From Gerris lacustris (lineage: Eukaryota > Arthropoda > Insecta > Hemiptera > Gerridae), in contig CATNVA010000018.1 of the NCBI GenBank assembly GCA_951217055.1, positions 620,001-684,000 of the forward strand: a stretch of DNA of 64,000 nt, written 5' to 3'. The notes beneath the pieces are model-generated. The model saw only the letters and a program-made list of their open reading frames with translations. It searched no databases and was not told where the DNA came from. Shown in pieces: positions 10,562 through 20,153 of this stretch (positions are counted from its first letter, which is position 1; each line of letters starts with the position of its first letter). The position numbers and the translations under genes were made by a program.

Positions 10562-11190
10562 ATGTGTCAAGTTACATTGGCGGATCTAATGAAACTGATG
10601 ACTGAAGTAAAGTCTCATGTGAAGAGCATAAAAACTGAAGTGTCGTCCGTTAAAAAGAGTGTTCACTCATTGAATGACCAAATGAATAAGGTATGTGAAA
10701 GAATATAAAATTTGGAAAATAAAAATATGCAGCTAGAGAGTGATGTCCAGGATTTAAAGTAAAAAATCCATAAACCAGCGATTGCAGACAAGAAGTCTAC
10801 AGAAGACCTGCGTAAGAAGAATATCGTCTTATTCAATTTCCCTGAGGAAGAAAATGAAGGTATAAAAGAATTAGAAGACCTAATTATTAGATTAATTAAT
10901 GATACCCTTGAAGTAAAACTTGAGATAGCTGAGGTGGACTGGATAGGACGTTTAGGGAAAAAAGGGGCCGTAAATAGACCAGTTTTGATAAAACTAATTT
11001 CCCTGAGACGAAATTATCAAATTTTAAATAGTCGCTCAAGATTGAAGGGGACAAAGTTATCACTTGAACACGAATTCCCTCCGGATATTCGCAGAGTAAG
11101 GAAATAATTAGTAAATTATAAAAAATCACAGGGAAGTACTTGCGTCCAAGTACTTTTTAGGGTTTTGTAGAAGATTAAGAATGCCCGTTA
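10562..11190 (+). pseudogene. LINE ORF1, N-terminal part
   Basis: Translation from ATG at 10562 gives a coiled-coil start (LADLMKLMTEVKSHVKSI, then heptads) followed by DLRKKNIVLFNFPEEENEGI and VDWIGRLGKKG. It then reads VNRPVLIKLISLRRNYQIL and EFPPDIRRVRK. This is the coiled-coil plus RRM-like ORF1 organisation of LINEs annotated in insects as endonuclease-reverse transcriptase ORF1. Stops interrupt it at about 10706, 10760 and 11105. The frame is cut near 11200 by a 1.2 kb insert and resumes at 12427. Confidence 0.75.
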
Positions 11191-11204
11191 TGTAATTATG
11201 ATTT

Positions 11205-12117
11205 TATTCTTCGATCTCATGGGTCCGGGTTCGATCCCCCGGGGGGTCACAATGTTTTTCATTGGTAATAACGACAAGAAAAATACATTTTTTCAGACCA
11301 TTTCCATCGCTTCATTTTAAGGTATAACCATGAATTATTTCGAAATTTTAGGACCACCCGTTATATAGTGGTTGGGGAGGGGGGACATTTTTGGGGGTAT
11401 ATTTTGACTTATAAAATGAATAAAAAAAGAAAAATTTAAAAAAGCAAATATATATTTGAATCCTACTCTTCACCAGCTTTCATATGATACCCAACTCAAA
11501 ATTTTAAAAAAATAAATTTTTTGGCGCACTTCAAATTTTCGCGGCCAAAATTGGCAATTTTTTAAAATTTGGGATGAACTCCCGGAATTTTCATCGCCCC
11601 ACAATAAGGCATTAGCATGAATTATTTCGAAATTTTAGGACCAGCCGAAGTATAGTGGTTGGGGGGGGGGGGCATTTTTTTTTGGGTATATTTTGATTTT
11701 TTTACCCAATAAAGAATGCAAAATTTACAAAAGCTTATATATATTTGCGTCCTACTCTTCAGCAGCTTTCATTTGATACCCCTCTCGAAAATTAAAAAAA
11801 ATATAAATTTCTGAGTTTACAACATTTTGGCGAATTGCGCATGCGCATATTTAATTTTGAACTTCTGTATATTTTTCCTGTGGTTGGGTCAAAAAGTTAC
11901 ACAAGTATTTCAAATTTCAGCTCTTTTTACTTTAAACGGTTCGGGCCCTGTGAACCAAAGAGCGACGGACAAACGGACACATCGCCCTCGGCATAAGGGT
12001 TTTGAGAAGTTTTATAGCTTAAGTTATAATAATAAGTAAAGATATAATAATAAGTACTAAGAAACGGTAAATTTATAAAAAATAAAATTAATAAAATTTA
12101 ATAAATAAATAAATTAA

Positions 12118-12149
<32 letters not shown>

Positions 12150-12420
12150 AAATAAATAAATAAATAAATTAATAAATAAATAAATAAACCTCGTCGCCAG
12201 TTGTTATAGCTTAAGTTATAATAATAAGTAAAGATATAATAATAAGTACTAAGAAACGGTAAAGTCCATTATTGATTATATTAACATCAATGACACTTGA
12301 CAGTTGACAAAACAAATATATAAACAAAACAAGCAGGTTAAGTAATATAAAAATACACCAATCAAGAAAACATTAAATTAAACTATATAGCAAGAAGAAT
12401 CTACAAAACCCTAAAAACGA
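11205..12420. mobile_element. insert in LINE ORF1: family D-like repeat with (TAAA)n
   Basis: The left edge holds a tRNA 3'-half-like GGGTTCGATCCCCC (11227-11240). The middle has two units containing CTACTCTTCA and CTTTCAT-TGATACCC (about 11465 and 11750), as in the family D copies at 16110 and 62900. A conserved end with CGGACAAACGGACACATCGC and ATAAGGGTTTTG follows near 12000. A 60 bp direct repeat beginning ATAGCTTAAGTTATAATAAT occurs at about 12012 and 12202, flanking a TAAATAAA tract. No gene. Confidence 0.55.
12060..12190. repeat. (TAAA)n tract between two 60 bp direct repeats
   Basis: Repeated TAAATAAATAAA with a few ATT interruptions. The flanking 60 bp sequences ending AAGTACTAAGAAACGGTAAA are almost identical (about 12010-12070 and 12200-12262), so this may be a small tandem duplication or the TSD-like footprint of a tail insertion. 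Confidence 0.8.
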
Positions 12421-12426
12421 GCTTTC

Positions 12427-13246
12427 ATGGACGGGAAAATATGTTTCATTAGAGGAGATAAATTAGTGGTGGACGGAAAAATATGTACGACGGAAGAACT
12501 AAAAAGTATGCCAATTTTCAACCAGGCTATAGAATCCCAATCTGGACCGTCAATGAAAGAATATTTAAATTATGCTGCAGCGGAACAGTCTGAAGAACAA
12601 GAAATGAAAGTCGGGAGGAATAAGAAACGTCGCATTGAGCAGACAACAATGGATCATTTTTTGGCTCTTACTCAACCACAACAGGGATACACATAACACC
12701 AGGTAGAGCAGCAATCGCCCCGACCCCCTATAGGATAGCATTTAGTGAAAAGGAAGGTATCCTAAAATATGATATAATTTATCTAGTAGAAACATTTCTA
12801 ACCAACAAAGTTTTTCAAATGCCTAAATTTATTGAACTCAATTACAATAGTTATGCTTCGGTAGCCGTAAAAGAAAAGTCTAAAGGGAGAGCAAGCGAAG
12901 TTCTTTTGTTTTTAATTAAGAAGAATTTAGACGCCGAGCTTATTTAGGAAACTAATGTGCAGATGTTCTTACGGGTACAATTAGGAGGTGAGAGAATTGT
13001 ATTATGGTTGGTTTACTGGAATCAAAAATTGATACGGATTTAAGTTTCGAATGGTTAAGAGAAACGCTTTTAGCAACAAAAGTAATGCCCGGTTGTGATA
13101 AAAATATGCTTTTAGGCGACTGAAATGCAAGGATTGGCCAACTAGGGGAAATAGAGGCGGCAATGGTGGAGAATACTTTTATAAAGCCATCAAGACTGTC
13201 TCTAGATAGCGAAGTAGATAGACGAGGAAGGCTGTTTGTTTAGTCT
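12427..13246 (+). pseudogene. LINE ORF1 C-terminus and endonuclease N-terminus
   Basis: The 89-codon frame at 12427 (GDKLVVDGKICTTEELKS) continues the ORF1 broken at 11190. The endonuclease follows with YDIIYLVETFLTN, GRASEVLLFLIKKNL, VQMFLRVQLGGERI and GLVYWN, then, after a frameshift, SFEWLRETLLATKVMP and MLLGDxNARIGQLGE, the GD-N motif, where a stop replaces the W/F. Frameshifts and stops make it inactive. It ends DRRGRLFV at 13246, where another insertion begins. Confidence 0.8.
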
Positions 13247-14305
13247 AAAATAAATTTTATATATATTTTTATATTAATAATCTAGTTTGGAAGGAATACA
13301 CAATTATTATTTACGTTATCTTTATCTTTATTTTTTCTTTATACAATATATATTTATCTGCTTATAGTTCAAAGTACAATCACTCTCACTAACACCTTTA
13401 TCTAACCCCCTCCTCCCTAGCTCTCCTCTGCTAAGGCAGTGCAGTCTTGACAGTGAGTCTCTAAGGTACCTCAATCTACCATCATCTACCATTACCTTCA
13501 AATCTTTAACATCATCTTTATCATTCATCTTCTTTCATCATATCATATCTTCATCACTCATAAGTTTCAATCATACACAATCACACTCCTGTCACATACA
13601 TTCATCATCCGACAAGTTTCTTTTATTCAACCTTCATCACAACCATCATCATCAAACCTTCATCACAGCCATCATCATCAAACCTTCATCACCATCATCA
13701 AGAATCAAGGTACCGATTTCATCATTCATTTCACCGATAATTGCTGCAACACCACTATTCATCCCAATTTCCTTTCCTTCCTTATAATTATAATATTTCC
13801 CAACCAACCTTAAACCTATCTTTTAAATTACCACTATCTATTTTTTTTAATTAATCATTTTTACCTTCTTTCACCATTTTCATCTTATGTAGATTTTATT
13901 TATTATTATGTTTTTATATTTAATTTAACTTCTATCTCATCATTATCCTTATTACTAATTAATCACTTGTATAATTTTATTATTCAAATTAATCTTTTAT
14001 TTTCAATTAATCTTTATTATTTTTAAATATTATTTAAAGTCACAAATATAATTTTATTTAGAATCTCAAATTTTTCTATTTCTTTATTGAAGAACTTTAT
14101 TTTGTATTTCCCTCTTTTTTATGACCAATAAATTAAGCTCATTTCATTTCTTTTATAAACCCTTGATTGAATGTTTATTCTTTTTTATTACCTATTTTTC
14201 CCTATAATTACAGTCCAAAATTATCATATTTAAATCAAACCAGCCCTATATTTTATCACTGCAGAAGAGACCGGGTCTATATTTAAATAGCCCTCTCTGC
14301 CCCAA
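13247..14305. mobile_element. 1.06 kb insertion in the LINE endonuclease (possible solo LTR)
   Basis: The LINE frame stops at GGCTGTTTGTTTAG and resumes at CTGTTAGAAGAGTTT, so about 1.06 kb was inserted. The ends can be read as AGT...ACT with near-identical GTTT / GTTA flanks, which would suit a solo LTR. The interior is pyrimidine-rich, has CATCATCA-rich tandem blocks around 13620-13700 and a poly(A)-signal-like CCAATAAATT near 14125. It encodes no protein. The minus frame 13328-13528 is not recognisable. Confidence 0.5.
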
Positions 14306-14540
14306 CACTGTTAGAAGAGTTTATGGAGGAGCAAGGAATGTTCACCCTAAACGGTAGAACAGATAGTGACTTTCCTGGGCACATTACTTGTATAAAATAT
14401 AATGGACAAAGTTGTGTAGATCTGGTCTGGGTAGATGCTAATACATCAACAAACAATAATTAGGGATTTTTATGTGAAACCTCTGGGAGGAATATCCTGT
14501 CACTCTTTATGTTCAACAGAATTGACAATTTTCTTCAAGT
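14306..14540 (+). pseudogene. LINE endonuclease, C-terminal part
   Basis: Translation gives FMEEQGMFTLNGRTDSDF, GHITCIKYNGQS and CVDLVWVDAN, the last strands of an APE endonuclease that continues the fragment ending at 13246. After a frameshift, RDFYVKPLGGISCHSL resembles the SDH region but lacks the D. The RT is missing. Confidence 0.75.
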
Positions 14541-14758
14541 ATAAGTTCTCTCAGGTCCCTTAGATTCACCCAATCTTTTATTATTATAATTTTAATTTTA
14601 GAAAAAAATAACGTGGCGCCCTCTATTCAATTTTTTTTTTGAGCAGACCATTTTTATTTATTTTTTTGGCCCACGCCCGTCTCCACTGAGCTAGAACGGG
14701 GGCTACTATCACACCGGCTAGGGTAGCCCCTTGTTTCCCGAAATGGGAATGTTACAAC
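14541..14758. other. right end of the 8.3 kb insert, with PBS-like TGGCGCC
   Basis: The sequence contains ACGTGGCGCCCTC at about 14610, the form of an LTR-retrotransposon primer-binding site, then T-rich sequence and a GC-richer stretch (ACGCCCGTCTCCACTGAGC). It ends TGTTACA directly before the BEL gag sequence. It may be the leader of a second LTR element whose body is gone. No gene. Confidence 0.35.
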
Positions 14759-15159
14759 TTCTTAAGTTCAATCCGGGGAAGCCTTACTTTACGAGAGCTA
14801 GAAGTAGGAGCCCCATTTCCCACATCTGCTTTTTTCTGCTAAGTACTCAAATCTGCGACAGTACTCTGCCTGGCACACGTTAACTCATCTACTTTATGCT
14901 TACATAGATAATACCTCTCCTCATAGTCATAATTTATTTCCTTCGTGGTGTCTTCTTCACTCATATCTCCATTCAGCATCATCTCTATAACCTTCTTTTG
15001 GATGGTATCTAGTTCCGAAAATCTGCGGGTCAAGAGTTCCATCTTTGTTGAGAGCTGCACCTTTGATGTAGTTGTTCCATCTAATTCCGCAACAAGTGTC
15101 TTCTCCGCCTTTGTAAAGCACCCTCGAACTATAGTCCTCGCCTTTTTAAAGACATCCAT
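14759..15159 (-). pseudogene. BEL/Pao gag, N-terminal part
   Basis: Begins MDVFKKARTIVRGCFTKAE at 15159, 154 bases downstream of the LTR, the expected position for gag. A helical region (ELDGTTTSKVQLSTKMELL, then DYEERYYLCKHKVDEL) is followed by an in-frame TAG at 14839-14841. The frame then goes on: KADVGNGAP, then RKVRLPRIELKKL, the LPKIELPKF-type start of DUF1759. The protein breaks exactly there, and its next residues (FSLEIRNWLKFW) are found at 6411. Gag forms the particle in which BEL RNA is reverse transcribed. Confidence 0.85.
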
Positions 15160-15291
15160 TCTTCAAAATTTTGTTTCAAAAACTTCAAAAATGTGTTTCA
15201 AAAAACTTACTCGAACTTCTTTTTCTAAGATCTTGGACCTGTAAGTACTTTAACAGTGCCCAGTTCTTATTAACTCTATAACAAGTTCCTT

Positions 15292-15307
15292 TTCTTCACG
15301 GTCGCCA
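15292..15307 (-). promoter_or_regulatory. BEL/Pao primer-binding site
   Basis: On the minus strand TGGCGACCGTGAAGAA starts 5 bases after the LTR end. TGGCGACCGTGA is the PBS form I associate with insect BEL elements, where a host tRNA 3' end primes minus-strand synthesis. Confidence 0.75.
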
Positions 15308-15312
15308 TAAAA

Positions 15313-15480
15313 TGTAACATCTACGATAAAATGATCCTTCTTAAAGTTTTTAATAAACCATTCTATAATAAACTTTACTACATCAAATGTTCTACATTGA
15401 CTGAAAAAATAATTTTCTTTTCTATAACAAAGTCAAAATTAAATGCAAAGTAAAAACAAAAAATACTGTCAAGTATGACA
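15313..15480 (-). repeat. BEL/Pao 5' LTR (168 bp)
   Basis: Aligns end to end with 2183-2351, with TGT...ACA ends. The 1-base length difference and scattered substitutions show that the insertion is not recent, which agrees with the stops and nested insertions inside the element. Confidence 0.85.
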
Positions 15481-15486
15481 ACAGGG

Positions 15487-15719
15487 TTGCCTACGGACCC
15501 TCGCTGTGTGTTGACTAGCACACACTTGACCTGCTTATTATATACATCGATTTTTAAATTTATCTAAAAATAATTACAAGATAAAAAGAACTTTTTATAT
15601 ACTACGTTTTTTAATTTTCTTTTGAATCATAATATGTAATGTTGATAATATAATTTTTATTGTTATATAAAATGTAAACAGGTCAAGTGTGTGCTAGTCA
15701 GCGAGGGTTCGTAGGCCAC
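15487..15719. repeat. short inverted-repeat element (~233 bp)
   Basis: TACGGACCCTCGCTG plus TAGCACACACTTGACCTG on the left pair with CAGGTCAAGTGTGTGCTA plus CAGCGAGGGTTCGTA on the right. About 145 bp of AT-rich DNA separates the arms. The AT-rich core (GTAGTATATAAAAAGTTC in reverse complement) recurs at 60062-60165. Confidence 0.75.
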
Positions 15720-15724
15720 ACTCT

Positions 15725-16410
15725 ATAGTGTTAAACTGTAAAGTGTATAAACAGTGTTTTTTTAAAATGCTAAAAAGCTTACTTTGAACTATCCTATGGG
15801 TCAGATATTCTCAAAACACACAAACAAACTTCTGATAAAGTATTTTTTTGCCACAGAACCGGACTACAACCATATAAATACATCGAAAAGACCATAGTTA
15901 TAAAAAAAAACGTATTTTGTCAATAAAAAATAAAATAATATTTTTTTAGAAATTTCCGAAAAGTGGTATCTTTACTTTTGGTCGAAGAATGTTTGAAGAT
16001 TTTTTGCACTTTACATAAGCGAGATAGAGGGGGGGGGGGACACGTTTCATACCCACTTTAAACTTGCCTACGCTCGCCCTATCAAAGTTATAACCAAAGA
16101 ATTATATATTTTTGTAATCAGCTCGACGTACCCTTTCATATGATACCCCTCACGGTGTCGAAAAAAATAAAAAAATTTCAACCCTTACGTTTTTTTACCC
16201 TAATTTTTTTTGAAAAATATTTTTTTTAAGTCGCTATATTTTTACAATATGTGGGTAGGTACAAGACACATACTACATACTTGCCAAATTTCAAAGTGAT
16301 CGGACGAAAGGTGTAGCCGTGAGAGCACGCGACAGGACGGACGGACAGACACTCGCAGGAAAATATAAGGGTCCTTGGTTTTGCCAACGGACCCTAATAA
16401 ATAGTTCCGA
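15725..16410 (+). repeat. family D repeat copy with hairpin end
   Basis: The left 390 bp is the inverted partner of 1775-2170. The copy goes on with CTTTCATATGATACCCCTC and a short oligo run CGGACGGACAGACACTCGC. It ends with AAGGGTCCTTGG...AACGGACCCTAAT, a terminal hairpin. Endings of the type AGGGTTCCGT...ACGGAACCCTAAAAA are familiar from repeats of many insects; the class is unassigned. Confidence 0.7.
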
Positions 16411-16530
16411 ATTTATTTACTTCACACAAATGACAACCATCTAGAGAGCTGATCTTAAACCTATAAAAGGACAACCTTTTGAACAACGGATCTCACCAAC
16501 ACCGAATCTAAACCGTGGCCATCGATATGG
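16393..16530 (+). repeat. dispersed repeat, inverted copy at 56340-56470
   Basis: Shared blocks include GACAACCATCTAGAGAGCTG, CTATAAAAGGA and CAACACCGAATCTAAACCGTG, in reverse complement at the second site. The 66-codon minus frame here is not a gene. The rest of 16531-16935 shows no named feature apart from short GAGGCAG / CTGCCTC motifs near 16825-16890. Confidence 0.75.
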
Positions 16531-16935
16531 CTCCGTGTAGGGGAGGGTAAGAGAAGTAAAATATGTACAATTAAAGAAGTACAGATGTTGAAAAAATAAA
16601 CCGATATCTAGTACACAAGTGTAGACACACCTGGCTGTCATACGTCAATTAATTTATTTCTTTGTTTACTTATTCTTTTTAGCTTTCATTCAATGTTTCC
16701 TCTTAGTATAAAATCACAAATTTAAAACCCGTCATAATGAAGATCGTAAAAATATTGGATACGTCAAAACAAATCATATAACTTAAAAAAAATTTAGAGG
16801 AGGACAGGCTATGATAATTAGCTGCCGAGGCAGGTAATTTACCTATTTAGAATAAACGAGGCAGAAATGTTTCCTTTGCTGCCTCGTTGCATACAATATT
16901 TTATCTACTTGCGGCAGAAAAATGAAGCTGCTAAA

Positions 16936-17002
16936 ATGTTATCTTTATTACTATATAACATAGTTAATAACTATGTGTCATATTAATAAAGATAATAACA
17001 TA
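16936..17002. repeat. imperfect 67 bp palindrome
   Basis: ATGTTATCTTTATTA pairs with TAATAAAGATAATAACAT, and ACATAGTTA with TAACTATGT, around a 2-base centre. Bases 17003-17492 are AT-rich and hold nothing I can name. Confidence 0.75.
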
Positions 17003-17492
17003 TGTATAAACTAAAATTAACGTTCAAATAAGAAACTTGGGAATAATAACAATAAGTGAAAAGCAAACTCAATCTATAACAACAAAACACACCTTTATAA
17101 CACACATAACTTCTCAATGAATACTGCACTGCACGCAATATAAAATATTTATTTATATTTTAACTAACAAATTACTAAAAGTATTAATGATATCTTCTAT
17201 TGCTTAAAAGAAAAGAAGTAATAGGATAAATCAAGAAAAGTAGCTAGTCTAGTCTAGAATGAATTAAATAATAAAAATAATATGGAAGTTCAATGTTTAC
17301 ATGACGCTGCAGTATAGCCAGTGACTACTATTTTTTTTAATTAAAGATCTACTAATCATTGAACTTATTTAACAGAATTAACAAATATAAACAAATTATT
17401 TTATTATTAAAACGTTTATTTATTAAATATTAGTTATTTAACTATAATATATAATGATGTAAGATAGAGATAATAGTATAAACTGTTCTTGT

Positions 17493-17522
17493 CCTAGGCA
17501 GGGAAATATTTCCCTGCCTAGG
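17493..17522. repeat. perfect 30 bp palindrome
   Basis: CCTAGGCAGGGAAAT is followed immediately by its exact reverse complement. Related GGCAGG/CCTGCC and GGGAAATA half-motifs recur around 16830 and 17540-17615, which suggests decayed ends of an inverted-repeat element spanning about 16820-17660. Confidence 0.85.
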
Positions 17523-17810
17523 CAGAGAAAGTATTTTCCTGACTGTATTAACTACTTTCCTGCCTGTTTTTAATATTTTAATGACAAATCAGGGAAATAG
17601 TACTTTCCAGCCTAAAAACAGTTAAGTAATGTTTAATTTTTTCTGCCGCTAATAGATACAAATATTTATTATACAATAATAATTGATAAAATACGTTTCT
17701 GATGCAAGATGCAAATACCTAAACACGTTTTTGATGCAAGATGCAACGGTGAAAGACCGCGAGAGACTGAAATAAAAATCAAGTTTTCAGTGAAAAAACA
17801 CATATCCCTT

Positions 17811-17819
17811 CCCCCTACC

Positions 17820-17911
<92 letters not shown>

Positions 17912-17917
17912 GGTAGG
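17811..17917. repeat. (AT)n microsatellite with inverted flanks
   Basis: About 83 bases of uninterrupted TA repeat, flanked by CCTACCCTTTTATA on the left and TATAAAAGGGTAGG on the right, so the whole can form one cruciform. The frames on both strands are repeat translations. Bases 17918-18225 hold nothing recognisable. Confidence 0.95.
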
Positions 17918-18427
17918 ACCTATAAAGATTAGTTCCAGCAAGAGAAGGGTAAATTTTCTTGGAAAGTTGAAGCATTGACTGAGTTTTATAATTAGTTGGA
18001 GGAGGATTAATAAAAATGATGATTTGTTATTTGTTAGCAATTGAAGTGTTGAACCAGAAATAACATTCCAGATTGATAACAACCAAACAGACTTCCACTT
18101 CTACGAATCAACCTTCGACTTTAACTATCACGTTTAATTTATTTCATTTTATTTTTTGTATCTTGATAAGAAGATTTGCATTCAATTTTACATTCATTTA
18201 ATACTAGATTTATTTTATAATTAAACTAGCTGGGTACCCGTGCTTCGCTACGGAGTGTTATTATAATTAGATAAGTTTATAAACAACCATAATGAAACAT
18301 ATAAATTATTTTACTATGCAAGAATATCTAGATTCTATCTCTCCCACCTATTTCTATACCTCCACCTCTTTGATAAGCTAATTTTAAAATATCCTAAATC
18401 CCCCCCCCCCCTAAGGTAAAATATGAC

Positions 18428-20017
18428 AAAACAATACATAAAAACTATTACTCTACTCTCAAAGAGCTGTTGCATCATCAATGGTATTCATTACATTGAC
18501 CCCGTATTCATTAGTTGTACCATACCCCTGTGTACCAAATGTAAATTTCCAAAATTCATGTAGGCTGTAATTATCCCCTTGCTTTGAAGTTCAAGTGGGC
18601 AAATTTTTATCGACATCGAACTAAAACTGTAGATTTGCATAGAGAACATACACCCACATACGTTGATTTTTATATATATAGCTATAAATTCCCATTTTAC
18701 CCCCTCCTAAATAAAATTGTACATAACAACAATTACTTTTTTATTAAAGTGCTTTTCAACGATATGCATGATATGAAGGGAAAGTGAGTAAATATTCATC
18801 AAATTGGGATAAAACTGTAGATTTGTATAAAAGACAGACACCCTCATACAGACACTCTTCTTTTTTTATAAGATATAGCTATATTTTTCCATTGTACCCC
18901 CTCCTAAATGAAAATACATATGACAAAACTGTACATAACAACAATTAATGTAATCTTAAAGAGCTTTTCAACGATATGCATCATAAAGGGTATTCATTAT
19001 TGTACCCTGTTCCCTGTGTACCAAAATTAAATTTCGAAAATTCATGTAGACACTGATTTTTTCTTCCTTTAAAGGTCAAGTGTGCATTTTTTTACACACA
19101 TACGTTGACTTTTAGATATATTGTTCCATTTACCCCCCTAAATGCACGTAAAAACAATTACTGTACTCTTAAAGAGCTTTTCTACAGTATGCATCATGAA
19201 GGATTTTCAACTTTGACATTTGTACCCCGTACCCCTGTGTACCAAAAATTGAATTTCGAACCTTCATGTAGACAGGGATCTTCCCCTTGCTTTGAAGGTC
19301 AAGTGAGCAAATTTTCATCGAGATCGAATTAAAACTGTTGATTTGTATAATGAACATAAACACATTCACACATACGTTGACTTTTATAGATATAGATATA
19401 CATTTCCATTTTACCCCCCTCCTAAATGAAAATATGACAAAAACGTACTTAACAACAATTTATGTACTCTTAAAGAGCTTTCCAACGATATGCATCATGA
19501 AGGGTATCCATTACTTTGACATTTGTACCCCGTACCTCTATGTACCAAAATTTTAATTTCGGAAAATCATGTGGCAGTGACCTTCACCTTGTTTGGAAGA
19601 AACAGAGTGTTAAAATGCATCAAATTGGAATAAAACTGTAGATTTGTATAAAAGACATTTTTTATAAATAGATATAGTTATATTTTTTCATTTTACCCCC
19701 TCCTAAATGAAAATATGACAAAACTACACATAACAACAATTACTGTACTTTTAAAGAGCTTTTCATATCAATATGCATCATTCAAAGTATTCATTACTTT
19801 GACTCCGTATTCATTTCTTGTACCCCGTACCCCTAAGTACCAAAATTTATATTTCGAAAATTCATGTAGACCTTGATTTTCCCCTTGCTTTGAAGGTCAA
19901 GTGTGCAAATTTTCATCGAGATCGGACTAAAACTGTGTATTTGTATAAAGAACAAATAAGATATAGCTATATTTTTCTATTTTACCCCCTCCTAAATGAA
20001 AATATGACAAAAGTGTA
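18428..20017 (+). repeat. 1,590 bp direct repeat, left copy
   Basis: Identical in my reading to 24885-26474 at a constant offset of 6457, with no indels. I found only two differences, adjacent at 19937-19938 (GT here, AG in the right copy). It ends exactly where the RTE-like LINE tail begins. The several open frames over it occur in both copies and reflect Helitron units, not genes. Confidence 0.92.
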
Positions 20018-20153
20018 ATAATAATAATAATAATAATAATCCTTTATTTGCAAAAAATAAAAATAAATAATATCTGTAATGGTTAAAAATACATATATAA
20101 TATAAAAATGCAAAATCAGCTACTGCTGAGGATTTTTGGAGATTTAGGCTGCC

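Larger units (their letters stand above)
2183..15480 (-). mobile_element. BEL/Pao LTR retrotransposon, nested and shredded
   Basis: Reading on the minus strand, the order is 5' LTR (15480-15313), primer-binding site, gag N-terminus (15159-14759), gag C-terminus fused to RT (6411-5684), integrase C-terminus (2985-2437) and 3' LTR (2351-2183). All pieces share one orientation and the order is the canonical BEL order. The bases flanking the LTRs are ACGGG (2178-2182) and ACAGG (15481-15485), a 4/5 match to the 5 bp TSD expected for BEL. Nested insertions occupy about 2990-5683 and 6412-14758. Internal deletions removed the gag-to-RT middle, RNase H and most of the integrase. Two unrelated elements could give the same order, but gag is cut between adjacent residues, which favours one element. 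Confidence 0.75.

Noticed and set aside
11225..11254. A second tRNA gene (GGGTTCGATCCCCC).
   Set aside because: Only the T-arm side is present; there is no D arm or anticodon arm upstream.
13328..13528. 66-codon minus-strand frame as a host gene.
   Set aside because: No recognisable domain, lies inside an insertion with LTR-like composition.
17669..18082. 137- and 89-codon frames with long YIYIYI stretches.
   Set aside because: Simple (AT)n repeat translation; no domain and same sequence on both strands.
18584..20018. A set of 66-75 codon frames that recur identically at 25041-26511 and similarly at 41619-45488.
   Set aside because: They follow the repeat units of Helitron family A, change frame between units and show no protein features; identity comes from the 1.59 kb duplication.
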